Source of the DNA: RPQK01 sp041946865
Lineage (GTDB): Bacteria > Acidobacteriota > UBA6911 > RPQK01
DNA length: 40,766 bases
Assembly: GCA_041946865.1 (NCBI GenBank)
Contig: JBHGBF010000018.1
Location: 1-40,766, forward strand
Direction: 5' to 3'
Below are positions 1-8,734 of the stretch, piece by piece. Under the pieces are notes generated by a model. It searched no databases and had not been told where the DNA came from. It saw only the letters and a list, made by a program, of their open reading frames with translations. The position numbers and the translations under genes are program-made. The stretch's first letter is position 1; every line of letters begins with the position of its first letter.

Positions 1-19
1 GTCCACATTGCACTTCACA

Positions 20-1018
20 TCAAAAACGGAGCCTCCAACGGGTTTGCATCACACCCTCGGCCCCTTCCTTGTTTAGCACCTTCGTTCGCAGCATGCCTGA
101 GGCGCTTTCCTTGTCTGCCGCCTCCCTGACTCGCAGGTTCACATGTCTGAACGACGCGATGAACTCACGGTGATCGGGGATTTGCCAATCGTAAAGCTCG
201 AACGACCACCACCACACGCCCAGCGCTCCTGCCTTTCGTGCCGACAATCCCATGTCGATGAGGACGGCTTGGGACGGCCGGTCCCCGGTTTCCAAAGGAA
301 TCTGCAACTTCAGGCGCTCCGTGGCGTAAGCGTACCAGTCCTTTCGGCCGTGGCCCTGCAGGACCATCCAGACGGGCCTCTTCTCGGCGAGCTGCAAGGC
401 CTTTCGGGTGGCTGCTTCCACCGGCTCTGTCCAGGACCGGCGTCCCCTTTTCTCCGATCGGAAGGGGTAGATATCCAGCCCGAAGACCGAGCAGAAAGGC
501 AGAAAGCGGCGGACATTCTGATCGGAAGCAAAGACCGCATCGCAACAAAAGACGTCGCGGGCTGGGCCGGACACTTGGGCGAAGGCCTCGGCGAAGCTGG
601 ATTCAGAGGGCCGTCGTCCTGATCCTTCCAATGGAAACCGGTATCCCGGCTCATCCGGCGCATAAATGCCGGCAAACGAGGGCGAAGAGGCCGCGGTCTC
701 AAGAACGGCCCGGACCCATTCTCCGGGGGCAGCGGCCGGCTGCCAGCTGTCAAAGACCAGCTTGATATTGTGCCTCTCTGCTTCGCGGAGATCAGCCGCC
801 CATTGTTCGCGGGCTATCTGTTGGCTGCGCCAATAGAGGGCATGAGTGAATCCGTTTTCCTTCAGCCAGGCAAAAAACGGAACGTCAAGACCGCGCGGCG
901 CACTCCAGCAGCCGATGACGAATTCCTGTTCGCCCGATGATTGCGCCGGGAGTTTTGAGGGGGCGAAAAGCGACGAAACCACGCAGAGGAAGATCGGAAG
1001 ACAGGTGTTGGGACCCAC
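20..1018 (-). CDS. Secreted glycoside-hydrolase-like TIM-barrel protein
   Basis: 332 codons from a GTG at 1018. A hydrophobic N-terminus ending near LPAQSS looks like a signal peptide, so the protein is probably periplasmic or secreted. The body reads like a (beta/alpha)8 glycosidase-type barrel: an early GCWSAP strand, an acidic YAPDEPG segment, a GLDIYPF strand, PVWMVLQGHG, and an aromatic GVWWWSFELYDW near the end. These resemble strand ends of GH-A type hydrolases. The catalytic acids cannot be assigned with certainty; the Asp-Glu of APDEPG is the best candidate. It is the last gene of the minus-strand series below the cus genes but is separated from the preceding gene by 68 bp, so it may have its own promoter. 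Substrate and family are not recognised. Confidence 0.7.
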   Translation of the reverse strand: MGPNTCLPIFLCVVSSLFAPSKLPAQSSGEQEFVIGCWSAPRGLDVPFFAWLKENGFTHALYWRSQQIAREQWAADLREAERHNIKLVFDSWQPAAAPGEWVRAVLETAASSPSFAGIYAPDEPGYRFPLEGSGRRPSESSFAEAFAQVSGPARDVFCCDAVFASDQNVRRFLPFCSVFGLDIYPFRSEKRGRRSWTEPVEAATRKALQLAEKRPVWMVLQGHGRKDWYAYATERLKLQIPLETGDRPSQAVLIDMGLSARKAGALGVWWWSFELYDWQIPDHREFIASFRHVNLRVREAADKESASGMLRTKVLNKEGAEGVMQTRWRLRF

Positions 1019-1024
1019 GGGCGA

Positions 1025-1030
1025 ATTATA
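1025..1030 (-). promoter_or_regulatory. Possible sigma-70 -10 box (TATAAT)
   Basis: A perfect TATAAT lies on the minus strand just upstream of the GTG at 1018. A transcript starting about 7 nt after it would begin on or next to that GTG, giving a leaderless message. No good -35 hexamer and no Shine-Dalgarno sequence are visible, so this is weak. Confidence 0.3.
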
Positions 1031-1086
1031 CCGGGTTCCAGAAGACGCCGCGGGCCCATAACAAGACGGGAAATCGGTCCTTCAGC

Positions 1087-1794
1087 CTACGGCCTTTGGC
1101 CCTCGATCCGCGGGCGGTTGATCTTGTTCCAAAGAAAGTCGTAGGCCTGTTCGGGCAGCTTCTCTTTCAGGTCGAAGACGAAATTCCGGCCGCTGCCGTA
1201 CTCGCCGCCTGTTCGCTCCATGGCGGTGATCCGCAGCTGGTAAGGCCCGGTCGTGCCGACCGAGAGCAGCTCCTCATACTGCCAGATCCTGGCGTCGTGG
1301 GGCTCATCGGTCCGGTAAATGACGTATCGGTCCGTCAACTCGAGAACGCCCTGTGTGCCGGTAAGCGCCTTGCGGTGCTTGACCGGAATCCGGTATCTGG
1401 CTGCGCCTTCCTCGGGCAGTACCGAGGAAACGAGCGGTCGAGTCAGCTTCTGTTCAAGGTATGCGCGCAAGGAATCCTTCACCTGGCCGTCGATCACCTC
1501 GAACGTGAACTTTTCGTCACGGCCCAGATAACGCAGTCGGTCACGCCAGGTCAGAATCACGACTTTTTTGGGTTCGATTCCGAGCTGTTGGATATTCTCG
1601 TACTTCCAGCTGCGCGCGTGGTCATCTTCCCTGGTCGCGTACTCGACTCCCGAATCGCTGAAAATCAGCTCGCCTTGGCAGCTCCCCAAGAAATGATCGT
1701 GTTTGACCGGCAAACGGGTCTCCTGAGCCGGTGACAGGCCGAACGCCGCCCCGGCAGTCATGACCAACCCCGCCAGTGTTGCCATCCATTTCAT
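1087..1794 (-). CDS. Secreted protein with two tandem homologous repeats
   Basis: 235 aa from the ATG at 1794. This start is preferred because it opens a clean signal peptide (MKWMATLAGL... with a small-residue region near residue 20); the longer reading frame runs back into cusA. The mature protein is an internal duplication. Residues about 28-118 and 137-227 align: LPVKHDHFLGSCQGELIFS matches IPVKHRKALTGTQGVLELT, SWKYENIQQLGI matches IWQYEELLSVGT, and EKFTFEV matches RNFVFDL. Each unit looks like an all-beta plus helix domain of PH-like type, which is an inference. It starts only 17 bp after cusA ends, so it is probably the last gene of the copper operon. No function is recognised. Confidence 0.75.
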   Translation of the reverse strand: MKWMATLAGLVMTAGAAFGLSPAQETRLPVKHDHFLGSCQGELIFSDSGVEYATREDDHARSWKYENIQQLGIEPKKVVILTWRDRLRYLGRDEKFTFEVIDGQVKDSLRAYLEQKLTRPLVSSVLPEEGAARYRIPVKHRKALTGTQGVLELTDRYVIYRTDEPHDARIWQYEELLSVGTTGPYQLRITAMERTGGEYGSGRNFVFDLKEKLPEQAYDFLWNKINRPRIEGQRP

Positions 1795-1811
1795 TTGACG
1801 ACTCCGAATTG

Positions 1812-4800
1812 CTAGTGCGCCCTGGCCGGCGCCTCCGACGTTGAAAAAGTCTGGTGCCTGACTTCCTTCCGCCATTTCCACAGCAGGTAGATGGCCGGGT
1901 AGACGAGCAGCTCGAGGACAAACGATGTCGCCAGGCCGCCGACCATGGGCGCGACCACCCGTTTCATCATGTCCGCCCCGGTCCCGATGGACCACATGAT
2001 GGGCATCAGGCCCATGAAGGCGGCCGTCACGGTCATCATCTTGGGACGCACGCGTTTGACGGCGCCGTGAATGATCGCCTCTTCCAGATCCGCCTTGGTC
2101 TTCAACAGGCCTTTCTGCCGGGCTTCGTTGTAAGAGAGGTCGAGGAACAGCAGCATGAAGACCCCGGTTTCCGCGTCGAGGCCCATTAGTGCAATCATCC
2201 CTACCCAGACGGCGATCGAGATGTTGTAGCCGAGGATGTAGAGCAGCCAGACCGCGCCAATCAGCGAGAAGGGGACGGCGAGCATCACGAGAGTCGCTTT
2301 GAACGTGGACCCGGTGTTCATGTAGAGCAGGACGAAGATCAGGACGAGCGTGACCGGAACCACGATCTTCAGGCGCTCTCGAACCCGCAGCATGTTTTCG
2401 TACTGGCCGCTCCAGAGAAGCGAATAACCGGCAGGCAGGTTCAGCTTGTCGCGAACCACTTCCTTGGCCCTTTCCACGTATCCGCCGACGTCGCTTGTTT
2501 CCAGGTCAACGAAGACATACCCGACCAGCATGCCGTTTTCATCGCGAATCATTGACGGCCCGTTGACTTTCCGGATATCGGCGATCTGGCTGATCGGGAT
2601 CTGGGCGCCGCTGGCCGTGGGGACGAGGACCTGGCTCAGGCGTTCCATGTTGTCACGCAGTTCGCGCGGGTAGCGCACGTTGACGGGGTAGCGCGCCCGT
2701 CCCTCGATCGTTGTTGTCACGTTTTCGCCGCCGATGGCCGACATCACGATGTTTTGCGCATCCGCCACGGAAATGCCGTAACGGGCCAGCTGATCGCGCT
2801 TCAGTTCGAAGTCGACGAAGTACCCGCCCGCCACCCGTTCCGCGAAAACCGAGCGGGTTCCCGGGATGTCTCTCATGATCATCTCCAGGTGCCCGCCTAT
2901 CCTCTCGATCTCATTCAGATTGGGGCCGAAGATCTTGATGCCGATGGGTGTCCGCACACCAGTCGTGAGCATGTCGATACGCGCGCGGATGGGCATGGTC
3001 CACGCGTTGGTGACACCCGGGATCCTGACCACCTGGTCGAGTTCGTCGATCAGTTCTTCACGGGAGATCCGGTCGGGCCACACGCGACGCCAGACTGCAT
3101 GGTTCAGCCATTCCGGCGACCAGGACGAATACCACCGGTCCCGGTGGCGCCACTCGCTCCGAGGCTTGAGCAGAACGGTTGTTTCCATCATCGAGAACGG
3201 AGCGGGGTCCGTCGAGGTCTCCGCCCGGCCTGCCTTGCCGAAGACGCGCTCCACTTCCGGTATGCTCATCAGCAGCTGGTCCTGTTTCTGGAGCAGGTCC
3301 TGGGCCTGAGCGACGGAAATGCCGGGAAGGGTCGTGGGCATGTAAAGAATGTCCCCTTCATCCAGCGGCGGCATAAACTCGCTGCCTAGCTGCAAGTAGA
3401 CGGGGATAGTGGTCAACACGAGCAGCAGCGCAATGGCAATGGTTGTTTTGGGGTGCCTGAGCACCAGTCGAGCCGGCGGCTCGTAAAGAGCGAAGAGGAT
3501 CCGGCTGATCGGGTGCTTTTCCTCCTTATAGTACTTTCCGACCAGGAGTTGGTTGCCAATCCAGGCCAGGGGGCGAGGCCGGAAGCGGAAATAATCCATC
3601 CGGGCGAAGAGCATGCGCATGGCCGGGTCGAGGGTGACGGCGAGGATGGCGGCAATGGCCATCGCATAGTTCTTGGTGAAGGCGAGCGGCTTGAATAGTC
3701 GCCCTTCCTGGTCGACCAGGGTGAAGATCGGCAGGAAAGCGACGGCAATCACCAGCAGTGAGAAGAAGACCGAAGGTCCGACCTCTTTCAGGGCCTGCAA
3801 TCGAACCTCATGAAAGTCTCCCTTTCGGCCTCCTTCGATCCAAAGCTCGAGCTTCTTGTAGGCGTTTTCTACCTCGACGATGGCGCCGTCAACCAGGACA
3901 CCGATCGAAATGGCGATGCCCGCCAGCGACATGATGTTCGAGTTGATCCCGAGGAAGTACATCGGGATGAAGGACAGCAGCACGGCGACAGGAATTGTGA
4001 CGATGGGGATGATAGCCGACGGAATGTGCCAGAGGAAGATGAGGATCACGATGCTCACGATGATCATTTCAATGATCAACTCGTGCTCGAGGTTTTCGAT
4101 GGCGCTTTCGATGAGCTCCGAGCGGTCATAGGTCGTGACCACCTTGACACCCTTGGGCAGAGAGGGCTTGATATCCTCCAGTTTCTGTTTGACTGCACGA
4201 ATGACCTTGTCGGCGTTCTCGCTGTGCCGCATGACGATAATGCCGCCGACCGTATCGCCGCGGCCGTCAAGATCGGCGATGCCCCTGCGGATCTCAGGTC
4301 CGCGTTCCACCCTGGCCACATCGCGTAAAAGCACCGGCGTCCCGAATTCGTTGGTGCGCAATACGACCTGCTCGAGGTCGCTCGTGTCCTTGACATAGCC
4401 GTGCCCCCGCACCATGTACTCCCGGCCGGAAAACTCGATCAGGCGTCCTCCGGACTCGACGTTGGAATTGCGGACCGCTTCCGAGACCTCCATTATCGGG
4501 ATGTTGTAGGCCGCCAGGCGCTCCCGATCGACGGTGACCTGGTACTGATTCTGAAAGCCTCCGATCGTAGCCACCTCTGCGACGCCGGGCACTGACTGCA
4601 GCGCGTACCGGAGGTTCCAGTCCTGGAATGAGCGTAGGTTGGCCAGGCTGTGGCTCCCGCTCTCATCAACCAACGCATACTGAAAAACCCATCCTACTCC
4701 GGTTGCGTCCGGCCCGATTTCAGTCTTGACCTCGGATGGCAGCGAAGGAATGACTTTGCTCAAGTACTCGAGCACCCGGCTGCGGGCCCAGTAAATATCA

Positions 4801-5099
4801 GTGCCGTCTTCGAAAATGATGTAGACGTAGGAAAAACCGAAGTCCGAGTAACCCCGGATCGCCTTGACTTTCGGAGCGCCAAGCAGGGCGGTCGTGATGG
4901 GATAGGTGACCTGATCTTCAATGATGTCGGGCGAGCGGTCCCAGCGCGAGTAAACGATGACCTGCGTGTCCGAGAGATCGGGAATCGCGTCGATCGGCTG
5001 GTTATACAGGGTCCAGATGGCCAGGCCGACGACTGCGGCCGTGAACATCAGGACGATGTACCGGTTGTGCGCGCACCACTCGATAATTCGCTCAATCAT
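1812..5099 (-). CDS. cusA: CusA-type heavy-metal RND efflux transporter (copper/silver)
   Basis: 1095 aa inner-membrane proton-driven pump of the HME-RND family, expected to export Cu(I)/Ag(I) through the CusB- and TolC-type partners encoded just upstream. Family signatures include the NQPIDAIPDLSDTQVIVYS N-terminus, QDQVTYPIT-like EDQVTYPIT, DEGDILYMPTTLPGIS and RIDMLTTGVRTPIGIKIFG. The Met in RIDMLTTG lies where E. coli CusA has one of its copper-binding methionines. The TM4 proton-relay Asp is in VLVDGAIVEVEN. The protein is about 50 residues longer than E. coli CusA (1047), with extra segments around LLVGKYYKEEKHPIS and RHRDRWYSSWSPEW. The start is the ATG at 5099, 24 bp after cusB. Substrate assignment to Cu/Ag rather than Zn/Co rests on sequence similarity and on the DUF3347 and copper-bundle neighbours. 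Confidence 0.92.
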   Translation of the reverse strand: MIERIIEWCAHNRYIVLMFTAAVVGLAIWTLYNQPIDAIPDLSDTQVIVYSRWDRSPDIIEDQVTYPITTALLGAPKVKAIRGYSDFGFSYVYIIFEDGTDIYWARSRVLEYLSKVIPSLPSEVKTEIGPDATGVGWVFQYALVDESGSHSLANLRSFQDWNLRYALQSVPGVAEVATIGGFQNQYQVTVDRERLAAYNIPIMEVSEAVRNSNVESGGRLIEFSGREYMVRGHGYVKDTSDLEQVVLRTNEFGTPVLLRDVARVERGPEIRRGIADLDGRGDTVGGIIVMRHSENADKVIRAVKQKLEDIKPSLPKGVKVVTTYDRSELIESAIENLEHELIIEMIIVSIVILIFLWHIPSAIIPIVTIPVAVLLSFIPMYFLGINSNIMSLAGIAISIGVLVDGAIVEVENAYKKLELWIEGGRKGDFHEVRLQALKEVGPSVFFSLLVIAVAFLPIFTLVDQEGRLFKPLAFTKNYAMAIAAILAVTLDPAMRMLFARMDYFRFRPRPLAWIGNQLLVGKYYKEEKHPISRILFALYEPPARLVLRHPKTTIAIALLLVLTTIPVYLQLGSEFMPPLDEGDILYMPTTLPGISVAQAQDLLQKQDQLLMSIPEVERVFGKAGRAETSTDPAPFSMMETTVLLKPRSEWRHRDRWYSSWSPEWLNHAVWRRVWPDRISREELIDELDQVVRIPGVTNAWTMPIRARIDMLTTGVRTPIGIKIFGPNLNEIERIGGHLEMIMRDIPGTRSVFAERVAGGYFVDFELKRDQLARYGISVADAQNIVMSAIGGENVTTTIEGRARYPVNVRYPRELRDNMERLSQVLVPTASGAQIPISQIADIRKVNGPSMIRDENGMLVGYVFVDLETSDVGGYVERAKEVVRDKLNLPAGYSLLWSGQYENMLRVRERLKIVVPVTLVLIFVLLYMNTGSTFKATLVMLAVPFSLIGAVWLLYILGYNISIAVWVGMIALMGLDAETGVFMLLFLDLSYNEARQKGLLKTKADLEEAIIHGAVKRVRPKMMTVTAAFMGLMPIMWSIGTGADMMKRVVAPMVGGLATSFVLELLVYPAIYLLWKWRKEVRHQTFSTSEAPARAH

Positions 5100-5123
5100 G
5101 CTTCAGTACTCTGGCAGGGTCTT

Positions 5124-6455
5124 CTAACTCCCATGCTGGTGTCCCGCGGCCGCGCCGGCAGTCAGCGAGGCCTTCAGCTTTGATTCCGAGTCGAGCAGGA
5201 AATTGGCGCCTGTTACCACCTGCTCTCCGGCCGAGACACCGCTCTTAATCTCGTAGAGGTTGCGCACTTTGACTCCCACCGTCACTTCTCTCGGCTCGAA
5301 CAAGCCGTTCCCCCGAGCCACGAAGACGATGTTCCGTTCACCAGTGGAAATGACCGCATCGTCGGGGACAGCGACTCCGAAGCCGCGGCTGCCATGAATG
5401 ATGACATCGCCATACATCTCCGGCTTCAGTGTTCCTTGCGGATTCGCCATTTGAATCCGGGCCTTGACAGTTCGGGTCTTTTCGTCGAGCGTCGGGTCGA
5501 TGTAGCTCACACGACCTGAGAGCTTCCTGCCCGGCTGATACGGCAGCAGCATCTCCGCGTGCTGGCCGACCCTGACAAACGGCAGGTTGACTTCATAGAT
5601 GTCGGCCATCACCCAGACCGTGGAAAGGTCGACGACGTCGTAAAGCGTGTCGCCCGGCATCACGCGCAGACCCTCGACCGCGGTTTTAGCCGTGACAAAT
5701 CCGGTGACCGGCGACTCTATGGTGACAGCGTGTATCGGCTGCCGCGTTTCCTCCAGGCGCCTGATGGCCTCGTCGCCGATATCCCACAGCTCCAGCCGCT
5801 GGCGGGCAGCCTCGACAAGGTCGATCTTCGGTCCGCTCCGCCGGTCAGTCAGGTCGCCAAACTGTTCGCGGGCCCGCAAAGCGAGCAGGTATTCCTTCTG
5901 GGTGGCATAGAGCTCCGGAGAGTAAATGGTGAAGACCGGCTGGCCCTTCTTCACGAACTGTCCTACGTAGTTCACGTACAGCTTTTCGATGTACCCATCG
6001 AATTTGGTATGGATGTGGTTCAGCTTCGTTTCGTCATAGGTGACCCTGCCGAAGGTCCGGATACTCTGCTCGAGCGGCAATTCTTCGGCCCGAGCCAGGG
6101 TGATGCCCATCAGCTGCTGCCTCTCGGGCGATAGATTGACCGGGCTGTATCCGGGGACCGGAGAAGCGCCTTCTGTTCCGCCCGGGCCGGGGGCTCGATG
6201 CCCGGCATGATCGGCGTCCGGCTCACCAGCCGCGGTTGCGCTGCTCACGGGCTCAATCGGAACCAGCTTCATGCCGCAGATCGGACAGTTGCCCGGTTTA
6301 TCCGAGACGTAGGTCGGGTGCATGGGGCAGTGATACTTCTGGACGGCCTGGCTTTTGGCAGCTTCGCCCCAACCGAACGGTTTGGTTGTTACCAACCAGT
6401 AACCGGCTGCGCTTAAGGCGAGCGCCAGGGTGAATCCAAGGATGAAATTGCGCAT
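5124..6455 (-). CDS. cusB: CusB-type periplasmic adaptor with N-terminal heavy-metal-binding domain
   Basis: 443 aa membrane-fusion protein linking the CusA-type pump to the outer-membrane channel. An N-terminal signal/anchor segment (residues 1-22) is followed by a heavy-metal-binding domain at about 41-68, with YHCPMHPTYVSDKPGNCPIC then GMKLVP (C-P-M-H and C-P-I-C-G-M motifs typical of copper efflux adaptors). Then come the lipoyl/barrel-sandwich and beta-barrel parts (KFDGYIEKLYVNYVGQFVKKG, VTGFVTAKTAVEGLRVMPGD, GRVSYIDPTLDEKTRTVKAR). The C-terminus is histidine-tipped (AAAGHQHGS). Spacing to neighbours is 19 bp from the channel gene and 24 bp to cusA, consistent with one transcript. Confidence 0.92.
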   Translation of the reverse strand: MRNFILGFTLALALSAAGYWLVTTKPFGWGEAAKSQAVQKYHCPMHPTYVSDKPGNCPICGMKLVPIEPVSSATAAGEPDADHAGHRAPGPGGTEGASPVPGYSPVNLSPERQQLMGITLARAEELPLEQSIRTFGRVTYDETKLNHIHTKFDGYIEKLYVNYVGQFVKKGQPVFTIYSPELYATQKEYLLALRAREQFGDLTDRRSGPKIDLVEAARQRLELWDIGDEAIRRLEETRQPIHAVTIESPVTGFVTAKTAVEGLRVMPGDTLYDVVDLSTVWVMADIYEVNLPFVRVGQHAEMLLPYQPGRKLSGRVSYIDPTLDEKTRTVKARIQMANPQGTLKPEMYGDVIIHGSRGFGVAVPDDAVISTGERNIVFVARGNGLFEPREVTVGVKVRNLYEIKSGVSAGEQVVTGANFLLDSESKLKASLTAGAAAGHQHGS

Positions 6456-6474
6456 TTGCTGCTTCCTTCCGCTC

Positions 6475-7764
6475 TCAATCGTCCAGGCCTGTTGTGCCTG
6501 TCAGTTCATCGATCTCCGCGAGCGCCCGCAGGTATTCCGCCTTCTGCTCATGGAAGTTGAGTTCGCTGTCGAGGATCGCGCTGAAGTTGGAGAGCACGGA
6601 CGTGAACTCGATCTTCCCGGTCTCATAGCTGGCCAAGGATGACTCAAGCGCCAGGGTCGACTGGGGAGCGACGGTTTTGGAATACAGGTCCATGAGTCGT
6701 TTGGCCGCCTCCGCTGCCAGGTAACGGTCTCGAACTCGAAACCCGAGATCCTGCTCCTGGGCGCGGTAGGCGCGCTGGGATTCGGTCAGGCGAAGTCCGG
6801 CCTCCTCCAGTCCCAACCGCTGTTTCTTCCAGAAGTAGATCGGGATGTTGAGCCGGATGCGAAACTCCCACATGTCCTTCATCGCCCCCTGGTTAAAGTA
6901 ACCTCCCATGACCTCGAAATCGGGATAGTACTCCTTGCGCGCCATCTCGACGCCCAGCTGGCGGCCGTCGATCATCGCCCGTTGCGACCGGAGCATGGGA
7001 GAGCGGGCCAGCGCCAGCTGCTGCACGTTGGCCAGGGGAGAGAGCAGGGGCACCCGGTCGATGGGCTCGGGCCGGCCGAGCGCTTCGGATACGGGGCGGT
7101 TGAGCAGCCTGTTGATTTCCGCTTCCAGGCTGCTCTTTCGCTGCTCCAGTTGGAGGATACGGCCGTCGAGGAGGCTGATCTCCACTTCGGAACGCACCAG
7201 GTCCTGCTGGTTCCCCTCACCAACCGAATACCGGGCCTCTGCTACTTTTGCCAGCCGCTGGAGCAGGTTCTGGTTGCGCCGGAGCACGTCGAGCGCGTCG
7301 TAGGCGAACCTCAGCTCGTGAAAAGCCGCCTTGAGCCGAGCCACCTGGGTCAGCTCGGTTGACCGGAACATCTGGCCCTCGCTCTCGGCCTCCTTCGCCG
7401 CCATCCCACTGCGTAAGCTCCGCTTTCCAGGGAAGGGAATTTCCTGGGAGATTTCGAGCCCGATATTGGCGGTCGGTTCCGTTCCAAGTCCGAACCCGGG
7501 CAGAGGAGCTCCCGCGCTGGCCCAACCGGCGCCGATCTGCGGGTCCGGCAAAGCCCTCTGCTGAGCCGGCCGGGTCTCGGCTGCCTCAAAACGTTTTCGT
7601 GCTGCCTGGATCTCCGGATTGTGAGTCAGAAGCTCCGACACCAGCGCCTCCAGGCGGATAATCTCCGGTTGAGGCCGGGACTGCCCGGTATCCGCCTGGG
7701 CACGGGCCGCAGTCGCGGCTGAGGCAGCGAAAATCCCGAGAACGATAATCCGTATTGTTCGCAT
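6475..7764 (-). CDS. TolC/CusC-type outer-membrane factor of the copper efflux system
   Basis: 429 aa from the ATG at 7764, where MRTIRIIVLGIFAASAATAA forms a signal peptide; the upstream in-frame extension lacks one. The body has the two-fold repeated helical organisation of outer-membrane efflux proteins: LEALVSELLTHNPEIQAARK near the start, LPDPQIGAGWA, GLEISQEIPFPGKRSLRSG, then the second half with RSPMLRSQRAMIDG and a long coiled segment ending in EQKAEYLRALAEIDELTG. It is the channel partner of the adjacent CusB/CusA proteins. Family is clear; calling it CusC specifically rests on operon position. It lacks an obvious lipobox cysteine, unlike the NodT-type partner at 13050. Confidence 0.88.
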   Translation of the reverse strand: MRTIRIIVLGIFAASAATAARAQADTGQSRPQPEIIRLEALVSELLTHNPEIQAARKRFEAAETRPAQQRALPDPQIGAGWASAGAPLPGFGLGTEPTANIGLEISQEIPFPGKRSLRSGMAAKEAESEGQMFRSTELTQVARLKAAFHELRFAYDALDVLRRNQNLLQRLAKVAEARYSVGEGNQQDLVRSEVEISLLDGRILQLEQRKSSLEAEINRLLNRPVSEALGRPEPIDRVPLLSPLANVQQLALARSPMLRSQRAMIDGRQLGVEMARKEYYPDFEVMGGYFNQGAMKDMWEFRIRLNIPIYFWKKQRLGLEEAGLRLTESQRAYRAQEQDLGFRVRDRYLAAEAAKRLMDLYSKTVAPQSTLALESSLASYETGKIEFTSVLSNFSAILDSELNFHEQKAEYLRALAEIDELTGTTGLDD

Positions 7765-7832
7765 AGTGGGCCTTCGGCAGCGGCTCAGGGGAGAGCGATC
7801 AGGCACAAGGGCACAAGAAGGCGCGAGCCCCT

Positions 7833-8369
7833 TTACAGAGGCTCGCCGCACTTCTGCATCGACTTGCCGTAGTAAGGATTGCGGATCTCCTTCTGGCCTT
7901 GTACCCAGCTCTTGTTGGCCATACTGCACTTATAGGCGAAGGCCGCCTTCCGGATGGACGGGTTGCGCTTCAGCTCGGCGATAATGGACTTGCTCAACTC
8001 GAAAAACTGGTGCCGGGTCTGTTCCAGGTTTTTCCCCTGCAAAGCAGTGGCAGCCCGACTGATCGCCGCAAAATCAGGGTCCTTGACGACGCCTTTCTGC
8101 TGGACCCCAGATGCCAGGCTCACGATTTTCCGCGCGGCCTGGTCGACCCCTTGCATGGTGTCATTGGCCAGCGACTCATGGATCCGGTAGTACTCATCCA
8201 CGATCTTCTCGAAGGCCAGCTGTGAATCAGGCACCGAAGATGTCAAGGCAGGCTGCGGATTGTGGCCTGCGTGCGCACCAGCGCTGTGATCGTGCTGCGC
8301 CACGGCCGACAGGCCGGACAGAAGGCCCAAGGGAACCACCGATAGCCAACTGAATAAGGACTTTTTCAT
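7833..8369 (-). CDS. Periplasmic DUF3347 protein, copper-efflux associated
   Basis: 178 aa with a signal peptide (MKKSLFSWLSVVPLGLLSGL..., cleavage near AVA-Q). A histidine-rich linker follows (QHDHSAGAHAGHN), then a helical DUF3347 domain ending in the family signature YKCSMANKSWVQ...EIRNPYYGKSMQKCGE. Members of this family often sit as separate proteins or CusB C-terminal domains in copper and silver efflux operons and are thought to bind metal or partners in the periplasm. It is the first gene of the minus-strand cus operon, with a GAGAGGAG-type ribosome site upstream of the ATG at 8369 and a 68-bp gap to the channel gene. The conserved Cys/Met/His residues could bind Cu(I); the exact role is unknown. 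Confidence 0.85.
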   Translation of the reverse strand: MKKSLFSWLSVVPLGLLSGLSAVAQHDHSAGAHAGHNPQPALTSSVPDSQLAFEKIVDEYYRIHESLANDTMQGVDQAARKIVSLASGVQQKGVVKDPDFAAISRAATALQGKNLEQTRHQFFELSKSIIAELKRNPSIRKAAFAYKCSMANKSWVQGQKEIRNPYYGKSMQKCGEPL

Positions 8370-8734
8370 TGCGTCATCTCCTCTCGTCTATGCTCGACGA
8401 TCGGCCTGGCTAGCAATAGGCGTGCCTACCCGCCATTTCAGTCATCGAGATGACGGAAGTTGAGATGTATCAAGGGATTCACGATCGTTTCTGGGCGAGC
8501 GTTCACCGCCGTCGTGGCTTCGCAGTCCGGCCATCTCTGCTGCAAATCCAACAGCTGACTGATTCATTTCGGTCGGGAGGGCTTATTGCGAGCGTGCGCG
8601 TGACTCGGGTTTAGTTGCTTCTCGCCACGTGGTATATCTGGGACGTTCCCGATACGACCCCAAAGGGACGGTGTTTATCGTGTTCTTTGCGGTGCTTCCT
8701 TCCAGCGACTGACAAGCAAAGGAGGTTTCCAGTT
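8370..8734. other. Divergent intergenic control region of the copper island
   Basis: 365 bp between the divergent DUF3347-cus operon and the copper-bundle gene. It holds a strong sigma-54 type promoter for the minus-strand operon, an imperfect palindrome GTCATCGAGATGAC (8441-8454), and a CCAAC half-site at 8548-8552. The half-site lies at the same distance from the -24 element as the enhancer palindromes near 12125. No convincing CueR or CsoR operator and no additional ORF were seen. Confidence 0.6.
8413..8427 (-). promoter_or_regulatory. Sigma-54 -24/-12 promoter of the DUF3347-cus operon
   Basis: The minus strand reads AGGCACGCCTATTGC, which matches the TGGCACG-N4-TTGC consensus at every informative base but the first. 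The invariant GG and GC are 12 bp apart as required. The predicted start of transcription is near 8401, 32 nt before the DUF3347 ATG at 8369, with room for the ribosome-binding site between. Confidence 0.7.

Noticed and set aside
8575..8589. Possible sigma-54 promoter for the copper-bundle gene (GGGAGGGCTTATTGC)
   Set aside because: GG and TTGC are present at the right spacing, but the CAC part of the -24 element is absent and the leader would be about 134 nt.
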